Source: Ottelia alismoides (Eukaryota > Streptophyta > Magnoliopsida > Alismatales > Hydrocharitaceae). Taken from it: a DNA stretch of 64,000 bases. The stretch spans positions 1-64,000 of the forward strand of contig JAZKJV010009629.1 of NCBI GenBank assembly GCA_037367405.1, written 5' to 3'. Position 1 is the first letter of the stretch, and each line of letters starts with the position of its first letter. Position numbers and translations under genes: made by a program. This document shows, in pieces, positions 1-10,588 of the stretch. Under the pieces are notes generated by a model. That model was given only the letters and a program-made list of their open reading frames with translations. It had not been told where the DNA came from and ran no database searches.

Positions 1-832
1 TTCCCTGAATATCCTCACAATTTTCAATCTCAGATCCAGTTATTTCCTCATTCATTTTACTGTCCGAGCCACCATAGAATGTGATGAATCGATCGGTAAA
101 TTTTTGAAATCTCTCCTTTATTGACTTGAATTTCTTATTTATCCTCGAAATGTCCTCCTCAAGATTTGGTTCATGATTAATTATGGGAGCAGTAGGTGTA
201 TGTTCGATAATTTCATCTTCCATTTTTCTCTTTGTGCTGAGAGGAGAGCTTCTTGGAATATCCGAAATATGCTCATTATTTTCTGAAAATTTCTTCTCAA
301 AAATAATGGAAGGAGGCTGCTCATAAGGTTCAGACATGTGTCGTTGATTGGTCAGACCTTGATATTGCGGAGTCAACATACAGGGTTTATGTGTTTCTAA
401 GCGGTCAGTCCAGTCCTTTGTATGAGTATCCTGTCTGACGAGGGGTCTATCATGGTCAATCCAATGCTGATGATTATTCAGTGCATGTCCATCCATCTGA
501 GTTTGGTTTCTCTGCCAGTCATGAGGTTTGAAGGGATTTTGATCTTGAAAAGTTTCATTGGCGAGAAACTGAGAATACGACGATTCGGTCCGAGATGGTA
601 GGTGGTCATTTACGGTTGGATTATTTGAATAGAAATTTAATGAGGAGGCCGAATTTATCTGCGGGGGAAAGCCTCCCGCAAATGTTGGAGGACTATTGAA
701 ATAAGGGGATTGAGTTGATTTAGGCCTAACCGAAACAAATTCATTTTCATAGTATAGCTTTGATGGGTGTTCGGCCAATTTTGAGAGGAATGGGGAGTCG
801 GATCTGTGAGAGTTTTTGGACAAGAGTTCCAT
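1..832 (-). CDS. Partial family A ORF, second tandem copy (N-terminal part)
   Basis: The reading frame is open from the ATG at 830-832 to the window edge. It is the counterpart of the first 277 or so codons of the complete copy at 6792-9338, with only scattered substitutions and no stop. It covers the Asn/Ser/Pro/His-rich N-terminal region and the start of the predicted coiled coil. The protease-like part lies outside the window. I recognise no family for this N-terminal region: it does not show the Athila gag motifs seen at 49703-50055. An intact frame in both tandem copies fits either recent duplication or coding constraint. Confidence 0.6.
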   Translation of the reverse strand, partial: MELLSKNSHRSDSPFLSKLAEHPSKLYYENEFVSVRPKSTQSPYFNSPPTFAGGFPPQINSASSLNFYSNNPTVNDHLPSRTESSYSQFLANETFQDQNPFKPHDWQRNQTQMDGHALNNHQHWIDHDRPLVRQDTHTKDWTDRLETHKPCMLTPQYQGLTNQRHMSEPYEQPPSIIFEKKFSENNEHISDIPRSSPLSTKRKMEDEIIEHTPTAPIINHEPNLEEDISRINKKFKSIKERFQKFTDRFITFYGGSDSKMNEEITGSEIENCEDIQG

Positions 833-2062
833 TATGAGGTTTAAATCAAGATAGGGAAAAGATGATTGCACGGGATAGTCAAGAGAATTTTTATCGAATG
901 TGCGGCTATTGATCTTGAAATCGGTTCACGCACACCAATGCAAACACAATTCAAACCCCGGATTCACCAACTCACACAATGAAGCCGTAAGGGTTCGGCT
1001 ATTATCTTTTCAATTTTAGTTGGTGATAAATTCAATCTTGCAAGCCGTTTAAACGAGATGTTAGGTTTGGAGCTGGGCTCTATCCTAGTGTGCGTCTCTC
1101 TCCTCGCTGCAAGATAAAATCTAACAATGTCGGGGTTGCTCTCCCGCAGAAATTCTTGATTTTATGGATTTTTAGATTGGCTATATTTAGCAGTCCCAGT
1201 TTTATTAAGGCGATCACTGTAGAATTTAGGTGAACACAAATTCACGTCTACCGTCCTGTCCCAATTTCCTTTAGATTTATGTGATAAAACAAGAGAGAGG
1301 AATTCGGGAAAAGCCGATGCACGCGAAAAACTATGATGAATGCTCAGTTAAAAGACTTACAGTGCCTCCTTGCAATCTCCATGTGGGATGCAATACAGAA
1401 TTGAAAATTTATACTAAATGCGTGCAAGCCGATGAAAACCGCACCTAAGCAGAAAGTTCTATTAGCGGGGAAGAATTGAGTTGAATTTGGCTAAGTTGAA
1501 CGATCTAATGTGCGTCTCAGTTAAAGTGCAGTGTGGCTTAAGATCCTACGAGCACAGTCAGAAATAAAAAATGCTCTAAGAGCTGTATGTGCAGGTCTAT
1601 CCTAATCGCCACTCAAGTCGGGCCCCACCCTCTCCGGAGAGTGAAACAGGCCACGACACACCACAAATAAAGTTCAATGTCCTTGTACACACGCGAGAGT
1701 CCAAACGGACACCGCTATAAATGAGCAGAAAATAAAAATGCAGAAATTAAAAACCTAGACTCTACTCTCTCTCACGACTCGACTCGATCTTAATTTAATT
1801 GCGGTTTCTTCGGGTGTCGGTGAAGATGCGCCGGTTTCTTGAAAAACCGCTCCACGTGCGCCGGGTACCTCGCAAGAAAAATAAGAGAGCGAATGTAAGA
1901 GAGTGACTCAGAAAATAATCAAAAATAAAATAAATGAAAGAAATGCTGAAAAATAAATACAAGAAATAAAATGGGATTTACAATGAAAAATTCGGGGGTC
2001 AGACTACCCGAATTCGGAAAACCGCACAAAAATTTTCAAAACAAAAAACTAAGCCGTTTGCC
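833..2062 (-). other. Leader between primer-binding site and ORF, second tandem copy
   Basis: About 1.2 kb of noncoding sequence corresponding to 9339-10568. No ORF of note. It has stops in the ORF frame upstream of the ATG. I see no recognisable domain, tRNA or repeat inside it. Confidence 0.6.
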
Positions 2063-2080
2063 TCCCCGGCAATGGCGCCA
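2063..2080 (-). promoter_or_regulatory. Primer-binding site (tRNA-Asp type)
   Basis: Read on the minus strand this is TGGCGCCATTGCCGGGGA, separated by two bases from the LTR end. It matches the usual Athila-type site, complementary to the 3' end of plant tRNA-Asp, with one difference. It marks the LTR at 2083-5132 as acting as a 5' LTR for the internal region at 1-2082. Confidence 0.85.
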
Positions 2081-3103
2081 TCTGACGGGTCCGCAAAAGC
2101 CGCGTTAAGAAGTTGTTTTTAATGTTTGTTCGTGGTGCTAATTATGAGTCGTTCGTTGTAGGCGGCGATCAGAAACAGTCAAGAAATAACCACAAAATAA
2201 TGATTCAATTTTAATCTCGTGGTGTATGTTTATTTTACTTGGGCAAGTCCCAAGGTCGATCTCAAGGAGGCAAAGGAACAACCTAGATTAATGTCTATCC
2301 AATTTTGAGTTTGGTTTTCAAGGCGGTCTTTTTTTGGAATTTTTCAATGTAATATGAGGTGCAAAATGCAAATTCGGCCTATTTTAGGGACTAAAATGTA
2401 AAATACGTTCAAACGGTGTCCGAAAATTACGAGACTTGGCCGAGATGTAAAAAATGATGAGATAAGTGCACTGTAATTTTTTTGTAATTTTTAGATGCAA
2501 TATGAATTTTTTACGAATTTTTAATTGCAAACAGAATGATTTTCAATATTTAATTTTAATAAATATTAAACCTATTTATTTTCGAGAACTAAAATTATCT
2601 AAGATCTATCACTAGGTGATGGATCCCAGAAAAATCATAAACTTCGAAAATGTGGGGTTTAATACCTATTAAAAATCAAACATTGAAATGCACAAAATGA
2701 TTTTTACAGGGCAAATAATGCATGCAAATGCAATGATTTTTGGGCACAATGTTAATCAAAATAATCTCTACGATATTTGATTTTTGGGGAATTTTTAGAG
2801 TCACGGTTAATTAAATATGAATTTCAGAACACAGATTGGGCAAAATATTCCAATTTTCGCAAAATAATTATTTATTAATCAACCGTAAATCACAAAAATA
2901 TCCATAGCATGTCAAAATGTAGCGCATTAAGCAATGAACAAAGTGCTATTTTTAAATAAATAAAATGATGCAATGTAGAGGTCTATAATGGATGACAAAG
3001 ACATGGGTACAGATGCAAACAGAATAATAAAGAAAATATAAAAATAATGCAAGGGGACCTATTGTTAATTACCGATAAAAGGAGGGGGGCTTCTGCAAAT
3101 TTC

Positions 3104-3137
3104 CCAGAGGGGCACGTGCGTGGCACGTGCCCTCTGG
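3104..3137. repeat. G-box palindrome in family A LTR
   Basis: A 34-base near-perfect inverted repeat with arms CCAGAGGGGCACGTGC and GCACGTGCCCTCTGG around GTG. Each arm carries a CACGTG G-box. More CACGTG copies follow at about 3200-3260. The same palindrome is at 11610-11643 in the other LTR. Confidence 0.85.
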
Positions 3138-3934
3138 GGGCGGGGACTGGACTGCGAAAGGTGGAACGTTTGGGGGCGTCACTGCAATTTGCCCCAAAGT
3201 CACGTGCGTCGCACGTGACTGGGCTGACGTAGTTCCCCACGCACGTGCAGATCACGTGCGCGGGGCCTCGGGTGTAGAGCGCCCGGCCGCGCGGCGGTGC
3301 TGCCCAGGCGGAGGAGCGCGAGAGGGGACCTCCGGCGTTGACGAGGCGGCGACGCGAAGGTGATGATGACTTGTCGAAGAAGGCGACGTAGGAGGTGCAG
3401 TTCGATGGCGCAAGGCGGAGATGTCGTCGATGAAGCGGCGATGGCCGACACACGGCCGTGGGACGTCGAGGGCGCAACGGCGTGGCGGAGAAGATGAGGT
3501 GTCGACGACGATGACGGTCGAAGGTCGTTGTTGGGCCGCTGTGGTTGTCGATGACGCCGGAGGAAGGTGACGTTGAAGACGACGCTGGAGTAGAGGCTGG
3601 AGCGTTGGCCGGAGCTCGGCGGCGTTGGCGAAGCAGAGGGCCGATGATGGGATGGTGCGGTGGCGAGGGCGGAGGATGAGATGCGAAGGTGAAGCGGAGA
3701 GGAAGGGTTACTCCGAGCGGAGCGAGGAGCTCGGAGCGGAGAGGTAGAGCGAGAGAGCGGGAGAGAGAGAGAGATACCTGGAGGATGGGGCTCTACGGCC
3801 GATCGCCGGAGCGGAGCAGCGCTCGAGGGCTTGCTGCGGCGAGGAGCGGAGGGCTGCTCGGATCACGCCGGCGAGGGTGGCTGTCACAATCACCTAGAGA
3901 ACGGCGGATGGGGTTTTGGGGGGTCGGAGATGGA

Positions 3935-3944
3935 CTATATATAG
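3935..3944 (-). promoter_or_regulatory. Probable LTR TATA box
   Basis: CTATATATAG is the only strong TATA-like site in the GC-rich core. It is itself palindromic, but in element orientation the G-box palindrome at 4231-4271 lies about 300 bases upstream and a C-rich region follows, as in plant promoters. Transcription would begin around 3900-3910 and run left through U5 into the leader. The conserved copy is at 12454-12463. Confidence 0.55.
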
Positions 3945-4230
3945 GGGAGAGGGAGATGGTTTGGCGGCGCGGTGGTTGCGGAGAGAGGCGGCGGAGCGCG
4001 CGAGGTTGGGGGCGGCGGTTACGGAAGGGGCGGCGACGCCCGAGGGATCGGGGAAGACGGTTGGGGAAGATGAAGCGCGTGGGCCGTTCGATCAGCGGAC
4101 GATCGAACGGCCATGGATGGACCACGTGGCAGGGAAGGGGCTCTCTGGCGGAGCACGTGAGGGGCACGTGCGGTGGATTTTATTTTATTTATTTTTTTTT
4201 ATAATAACGAGATTTAAAAAGGCGAAAAAT

Positions 4231-4271
4231 AGCTGACACGTGGCGGCCTCTGAGGCTGCCACGTGTCAGCT
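4231..4271. repeat. 41-bp G-box palindrome upstream of LTR promoter
   Basis: An inverted repeat running from AGCTGACACGTGGC to GCCACGTGTCAGCT, with only one mismatched pair, and one ACACGTGGC-type G-box/ABRE-like motif per arm. It is kept in the right LTR at 12791-12831. It is likely a U3 enhancer (inference). Confidence 0.8.
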
Positions 4272-5111
4272 CCAGAAAATTCGAAGAAAAATCATTTTGT
4301 AAAATAAAAAAGAAATAGCAAATGACCTCGGATCGAAAAAGTTCCTTCACGAAAAATGCTCGTCTCGAGGAGATCTACAACTTTCACGAAGACATCATAG
4401 CCAAATTCGGTCAAATGTAAAAAGTGAATTTTTGGGGTATCCCATGTACATAGAATACCTTGATTTTTGGTTTTCTAATTTTTTTTATCATTTTTTTAAT
4501 CACGATAAAAATCCGGAAAAATAAGGAAAACTCAAAGATAAATAAAAGAGACCTTAATCTAATTTTTTTGGATTTTTATTAATAAAGAAAATATACACAT
4601 AAAATACAGGTCAAAAAGCCGCAAAAATACAATGTACAAAAGAGGCCCAAAACCCAACTTTCACATACGAGCTCCGATTCACTTGAACTTGGTCTTGTTT
4701 TGAAGGTAATTGAATGTGCATTAGTTCAAAAGTGAGTAGGATCAAATCGGATACTGAATGGGGAAGATATGTGGCTTTTAGTCCGAAAATCCTGAAACTA
4801 GGGTTTGGGTTTTTGGTCCACTTACCTGGGTTAATTATTTTTTTGTATTTTTCATTTATTCTTGTTAGTGATGTGTACACAGTGGAAGTGAGTTTGTGGT
4901 ATGCGGTGTCAGCATGAAGGAGTTAAAAATAGGGGAAGTTAGGCTATTTACAGGTCAATTTTTGGCTTGGATTTTTGGCTTCTTATTTTATGCAGAAATT
5001 AATGCTAAAATGCAATTCTTATGCAATCATGCCCGGATGCTAATTATGCGAAATAAATGCAGAAATGCAGTTGATCTTGAGGGACTTGAGCCTAATTAAT
5101 GAGACTTAGAG

Positions 5112-5132
5112 TGATGAATCCGAGATTCATCA
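5112..5132 (-). repeat. 21-bp terminal stem-loop at LTR 5' end
   Basis: TGATGAATC, loop CGA, then GATTCATCA: perfect 9-bp arms at the outer tip of the LTR. The same 21-base layout is found at the matching tip of the other long LTRs (13671-13691, 27460-27480, 42005-42025, 50934-50954, 59668-59688). Confidence 0.85.
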
Positions 5133-5168
5133 TCCCCCTATACTTAAACCATGCTCGTCCCTGAGCAT
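5133..5168 (-). promoter_or_regulatory. Polypurine tract with adjacent hairpin
   Basis: On the element strand AAGTATAGGGGGA directly abuts the LTR, as expected for the plus-strand priming site. Just upstream is a small hairpin with arms ATGCTC and GAGCAT. This is the 3'-end layout typical of Athila-type elements. Confidence 0.8.
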
Positions 5169-6436
5169 CAAAAAGAAATGCCATGAAGTGAAATGAGACT
5201 GGGTTCCATACCAAGACCATGAACTGAAGGTGAAAGTGAAACTAAACTTGACCTTTGGATTAATAATGTGGCGGAACTTCTGTGAGACTTAGAATTTTAA
5301 AATCAACAGCCCTCAAGTTCTACACATCATTGACACAGTTTCAACTCAGAAGTCATCTTAGATCAATCCTCTTCCCAAAGTATACCCTATGAACATTGAA
5401 TAACCGACTCATGTGTGTGAAGGGTTTTAGCTCTTCCCATTCAGAATGCCGGACTACCATGCTCCTCTCCTCTCCAGTAACTCGTCCTCGGGGAGTCAAG
5501 TATTTCCTTCTAAGGTCTGTCGCGCTGTGTTCACAATCGAATGAGGGAGAAGATAGAAGAAAGAGAAAAGAACTGGAGAGTGGCCAGTGTAGTCACCTCT
5601 CCTTGTGGAGATAGCCAGTGTAGCCGAGTCTCCACCAAGATCTGCAGGTTTCTGAAGCTTGGACCTTTTTGGTCGGATTTTATTTGGTAGAATGCTTCTA
5701 TGTATTTGGAATTTTTGGTGGTTCTGCTTGGATCTTGTTGTGCCCCTACGGATATAGAATCTTTTGTTCCGTACATTTTTTGGGGTCTTAGAAAAATTGT
5801 GCCCAGCCGTCCATCCCTTTTCCGAAGCTTTATTTCAACCCGTACTCCGGTCTTTAGATTTCCACGCTACCAGAAAAGAGACTCACACAGTCTTCCAACA
5901 TCCCGTTTGGGTTGAGCTAAGTGCATAGTGCGGGAGTGCGAATTAATTCCCTATTCCAGAGTGGTACCCAGAATGAAGAGACCAGGTTAGACACTAAGAG
6001 TCAAACGCTGCACATTGTCATGTGGAACTTAAGGAATTAAGTCACAAAGACCTGAAGCTCTTAAAATCCAATTTCTCGGTGAAGTTCCTCTGAAAATTAG
6101 GTGGATTAAGGTCAAGCCCAGACCACTCTCGGTTTCGGCTCATAACTTGGTTCAGAACCCAATGACTTTTCACAGATGCAAATGCATGTGATGTTGGATG
6201 GAGTGCAGGTGCGTGAAATGCAGACATTTCATCCATTTTTTTTATGCAAGGGATTTTTTTTATGCAGCAAGTGGAATAAGAAGCCTCTTTTTCATTCAAT
6301 TTTTTTTTCAGAAAATTAGGGCAAGTCAGTGTTCTTCTCTTTTTTTTTTTCAAGTTAGTACCCACCCCGTAAATACATATAGACTTACGCGAAAGTACGA
6401 GATATGGGTAAAATATATACAAAGTATATATACAGA
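5147..6436 (-). other. Family A 3' noncoding region
   Basis: There is no supportable ORF. Segments are conserved with the 3' noncoding regions of elements B1 (21419-22995), E (42026-43777) and F (59701-61643). Two are clear: the pair of CCAGTGTAG motifs at 5584-5592 and 5615-5623, and the block around 5815-5880 (GAAGCTTTAT, then a TCTTTAGA core). Conservation with elements whose coding regions are quite different suggests a cis-acting role. Confidence 0.6.
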
Positions 6437-6737
6437 CCCCCCTATACTTAGCGAGTGCTGTGTCCTCAGAGCACAAGAAGCGTAAAGAAGACATAGCTCG
6501 GGCTAAGCGTAAGAGAGTGAGAAAGAAAAAAGAAAAGAAGAAAAAGAATGAAAAGAAAAGCGGTCAGGAAATGAGGAGAGTATATACGGGTGGATGTCGG
6601 TTCCCCCTATACTTAGGCTCTGAACAGCCTAAGTATGGAAGAAGGGTGGATATGGAGCGAATGGGAGTTAGGAGAAGAATGATATATACAGATGGCATTG
6701 GTCCCCCCTATACTTAGGCCTTGGCCTAAGTAAAGGA
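6437..6737 (-). repeat. Hairpin/polypurine array, family A (3 units)
   Basis: Three units begin CCCCCTATACTTAG on the plus strand. The unit at 6437-6511 is long and imperfect. The unit at 6603-6638 has arms ATACTTAGGCT and AGCCTAAGTAT. The unit at 6702-6737 has arms CTTAGGCC and GGCCTAAG around TT. On the element strand each hairpin is followed by a G-run. The inner pairs differ between units but remain paired. Confidence 0.75.
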
Positions 6738-6791
6738 AGAAGCTGTACAAGGAGACCAATGTGGTCGGGAGGGAGGGTGGGTAGCCGATGA

Positions 6792-9338
6792 TTAAGGCGG
6801 TTTTCGGCTGATCTTTTTGTGAGCCTGCGGTGGGAGATCGTAATGATGAGTCGGAGATGAGGCATATGATTCCCAACAATTGTCAGTGTCATCCTCAGAC
6901 AAATTATGATGGATAGTGGATGAATTGTTCGAGTCAGATGAAAGATGTCCATCATCGGAATTATCCTCAGAGGAGTAGTAATTGAAAGTGGGCATACTCC
7001 AAGTATTCTGGTCTTTTTGATTTTTCAATTGTTTTCTCAGAATTCGTTCCTTCTTGGGGTCAATCAGTTTGTCCTCGGATGAATGCTCAAAAGCACCGGT
7101 CTCAGTCAGCTCATACGAAAGAATTCCAGTGTACTTGAAGAATGCAGGAGCATCAGCTTTGGATGAGTAGTAGTTAGGAACGGGAGTTGTCCAACGGGGA
7201 TTGAATTTTGGATCCTTACGAAGATATGGCTTTAGGGCTGCCGAACAGACTTCACTCATGTAAACCATCTTTTCCGGACCTGATGAGGGATCATCAACTG
7301 GTTCCTCTTCCGAAAGGTCAAAGGTGACTCTCTTTTTATTTCGTCGTGAAGGTGTCGGTTCACTTGAGTATCCAGATGAATAGCCATTGAAATTCTCCTT
7401 GGTTGGTGCTTGGTCTGCGTGCTCGTTCTTAGTCTCTCAAATGTTTGAGCACTCTCGATTTGGGATGATTTGTTCAAGATATTCAGAGAATGTTGCTCCA
7501 GGGTGTGACCATGCATATGTCTCTGGATCGTAGTAAAAAGATTTGTCTATTTTGAGATCCTTGGGGATTTGAATATTGGGGAGATTTTCTAAACCAATAG
7601 TCTCATCAACAACTGCTATCTCAGGTGTGGTTGCGGGGTAGGGCTCTTCTACCGCTTCATGGTTACGGTTGTTGGGGACTTCATGGGTTGCCTCAGAAGA
7701 TCGTGGTTCCTCAAAGATAGGGTCAGATTTAAGTGCTTCCAATGCAGTGAAATTGATTTCCCGAGTCTCACAATCGATACTCGCCTTGGCCAATGCCAAG
7801 AATGGCTTTCTAAGAATGATTGGAGACTGGGTAAATTCTCCTTGATGCTCAATATCAATGATCGTGAATTCTACCTTGAGCGGAGCACCTTGGAATTTCA
7901 TGATGACAGAAATGGTTCCTCTCGGCCGCTTTATCGATCGGTCTGCTAATTGTACAATCTCTCGTATCTTCCGAATCGGTCCGAGTTTGAGTTCATGGAA
8001 TACAGAGGTCGGGAGGATATTAATTGGTGAGTCATCATCAATCCGAGCATGGGTGAAAATTGTGTCTTTGATTTTGCAGTCAAATCTGGGCAACCGCTTT
8101 ACTATGCAGCTCTTGGTTTTTCTCCTCAACACCAAGGAGGAGGCCATTGACAAGATATGTCTTTCAGTCTTTGTTCGTATTCTGCCCGAATTTTTGTTCA
8201 TTAATTTATCTGTTATAAATCTTTTAAGGTCGGGGAAGTGTTCAATGGCCTGTATAAAGGGAAGTTCAAATATCAAGCGTTTTTCCAGTGCTTCCCGTAT
8301 AGTCGGATCCAAATTTCGCAGATCATCTTCAGTTTCAATTTTTATGAAATTTTCTGAATTTTCAATTTTTTTGTGATTTTCAAATATTTCTATTTTTTTG
8401 GTATTTTCTGGGTGGTGTGGGGGTGCGGGGTGTTCTTCAGACGAAGAGGGGCTCTGGTGTTCAGAGTGGTGGTCAGCAACATAACCATTTTCAGAACTGT
8501 CCATAGGTCCCTGAATATCCTCACAATTTTCAATCTCAGATCCAGTTATTTCCTCATTCATTTTACTGTCCGAGCCACCATAGAATGTGATGAATCGATC
8601 GGTAAATTTTTGAAATCTCTCCTCTATTGACTTGAATTTCTTATTTATCCTCGAAATGTCCTCCTCAAGATTTGGTTCATGATTAATTATGGGAGCAGTA
8701 GGTGTATGTTCGATAATTTCATCTTCCATTTTTCTCTTTGTGCTGAGAGGAGAGCTTCTTGGAATATCCGAAATATGCTCATTATTTTCTGAAAATTTCT
8801 CCTCAAAAATAATGGAAGGAGGCTGCTCATAAGGTTCAGACATGTGTCGTTGATTGGTCAGACCTTGATATTGCGGAGTCAACATACAGGGTTTATGTGT
8901 TTCTAAGCGGTCAGTCCAGTCCTTTGTATGAGTATCCTGTCTGACGAGGGGTCTATCATGGTCAATCCAATGCTGATGATTATTCAGTGCATGTCCATCC
9001 ATCTGAGTTTGGTTTCTCTGCCAGTCATGAGGTTTGAAGGGATTTTGATCTTGAAAAGTTTCATTGGCGAGAAACTGAGAATACGACGATTCGGTCCGAG
9101 ATGGTAGGTGGTCATTTACGGTTGGATTGTTTGAATAGAAATTTAATGAGGAGGCCAAATTTATCTGCGGGTGAAAGCCTCCCGCAAATGTTGGAGGACT
9201 ATTGAAATAAGGGGATTGAGTTGATTTAGGCCTAACCGAAACAAATTCATTTTCATAGTATAGCTTTGATGGGTGTTCGGCCAATTTTGAGAGGAATGGG
9301 GAGTCGGATCTGTGAGAGTTTTTGGACAAGAGTTCCAT
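6792..9338 (-). CDS. Family A protein: novel N-terminal region, protease-like domain, acidic tail (one in-frame TGA)
   Basis: The frame runs from ATG 9336-9338 for 633 codons to TGA 7437-7439, then stays open in the same frame for 56 codons plus 158 more to the stop at 6792-6794. No ATG lies between the upstream in-frame stop and 9338. Residues 1-420 are low-complexity and of no family I recognise, with a basic/acidic probable coiled coil at about 223-251. Residues 423-532 match the Athila-type retropepsin fold (conserved INILP, QLADRSIKRPRG, PIILRKPFLA). The catalytic Asp position is kept, but the D-x-G motif reads DDDS (codons at 8031-8039) and ILGRPF reads ILRKPF, so proteolysis is unlikely. 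After the TGA come an RRNKKRVTF motif and an acidic tail with two NYYSS motifs. No gag zinc knuckle, RT or integrase is present. The retropepsin call is firm; function is unknown. Confidence 0.7.
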
Positions 9339-10568
9339 TATGAGGTTTAAATCAAGATAGGGAAAAGATGATTGCACGGGATAGTCAAGAGAATTTTTAT
9401 CGAATGTGCGGCTATTGATCTTGAAATCGGTTCACGCACACCAATGCAAACACAATTCAAACCCCGGATTCACCAACTCACACAATGAAGCCGTAAGGGT
9501 TCGGCTATTATCTTTTCAATTTTAGTTGGTGATAAATTCAATCTTGCAAGCCGTTTAAACGAGATGTTAGGTTTGGAGCTGGGCTCTATCCTAGTGTGCG
9601 TCTCTCTCCTCGCTGCAAGATAAAATCAAACAATGTAGGGGTTGCTCTCCCGCAGAAATTCTTGATTTTATGGATTTTTAGATCGGCTATATTTAGCAGT
9701 CCCAGTTTTATTAAGGCGATCACTGTAGAATTTAGGTGAACACAAATTCACGTCTACCGTCCTGTCCCAATTTCCTTTAGATTTATGTGATAAAACAAGA
9801 GAGAGGAATTCGGGAAAAGCCGATGCACGCGAAAAACTATGATGAATGCTCAGTTAGAAGACTTACAGTGCCTCCTCGCAATCTCCATGTGGGATGCAAT
9901 ACAGAATTGAAAATTATACTAAATGCGTGCAAGCCGATGAAAACCGCACCTAAGCAGAAAGTTCTATTAGCGGGGAAGAATTGAGTTGAATTTGGCTAAG
10001 TTGAACGATCTAATGTTGCGTCTCAGTTAAAGTGCAGTGTGGCTTAAGATCCTACGAGCACAGTCAGAAATAAAAAATGCTCTAAGAGCCGTATGTGCAG
10101 GTCTATCCTAATTGCCACTCAAGTCGGGCCCCACCCTCTCCGGAGAGTGAAACAGGCCACGACACACCACAAATAAAGTTCAATGTCCTTGTACACACGC
10201 GAGAGTCCAAACGGACACCGCTATAAATGAGCAGAAAATAAAAATGCAGAAATTAAAAACCTAGACTCTACTCTCTCTCACGACTCGACTCGATCTTAAT
10301 TTAATTGCGGTTTCTTCGGGTGTCGGTGAAGATGCGCCGGTTTCTTGAAAAACCGCTCCACGTGCGCCGGGTACCTCGCAAGAAAAATAGGAGAGCGAAT
10401 GTAAGAGAGTGACTCAGAAAATAATCAAAAATAAAATAAATGAAAGAAATGCTGAAAAATAAATACAAGAAATAAAATGGGATTTACAATGAAAAATTCG
10501 GGGGTCAGACTACTCGAATTCGGAAAACCGCACAAAAATTTTCAAAACAAAAAACTAAGCCGTTTGCC
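9339..10568 (-). other. Family A 5' leader
   Basis: About 1.2 kb between the primer-binding site and the ATG. It is noncoding as far as I can see. The ORF frame is closed by a TGA about 95 bases upstream of the ATG, with no ATG between the two. Confidence 0.6.
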
Positions 10569-10586
10569 TCCCTGGCAACGACGCCA
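10569..10586 (-). promoter_or_regulatory. Primer-binding site (tRNA-Asp type)
   Basis: On the minus strand TGGCGTCGTTGCCAGGGA, two bases inside the LTR end. It has two differences from the copy-wide consensus, compared with one in the other tandem copy. Confidence 0.8.
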
Positions 10587-10588
10587 TC

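Larger units (their letters stand above)
2083..5132 (-). repeat. Family A LTR, left copy (3050 bp)
   Basis: It starts TGACGGGTCC and ends GATTCATCA on the plus strand, so TG...CA on the element strand. The primer-binding site abuts the left side and the polypurine tract abuts the right. The core (about 3090-4170) is GC-rich, full of CACGTG motifs, with a TATA-like box; both flanks are AT-rich. It lacks the 10-bp duplication near 11731 and the extra CACGTG copies near 12690 that are present in the right copy. Confidence 0.9.

Noticed and set aside
7858..8376. 172-codon plus-strand ORF opposite the family A protein
   Set aside because: Antisense shadow of the protease-like coding region with no features of its own.
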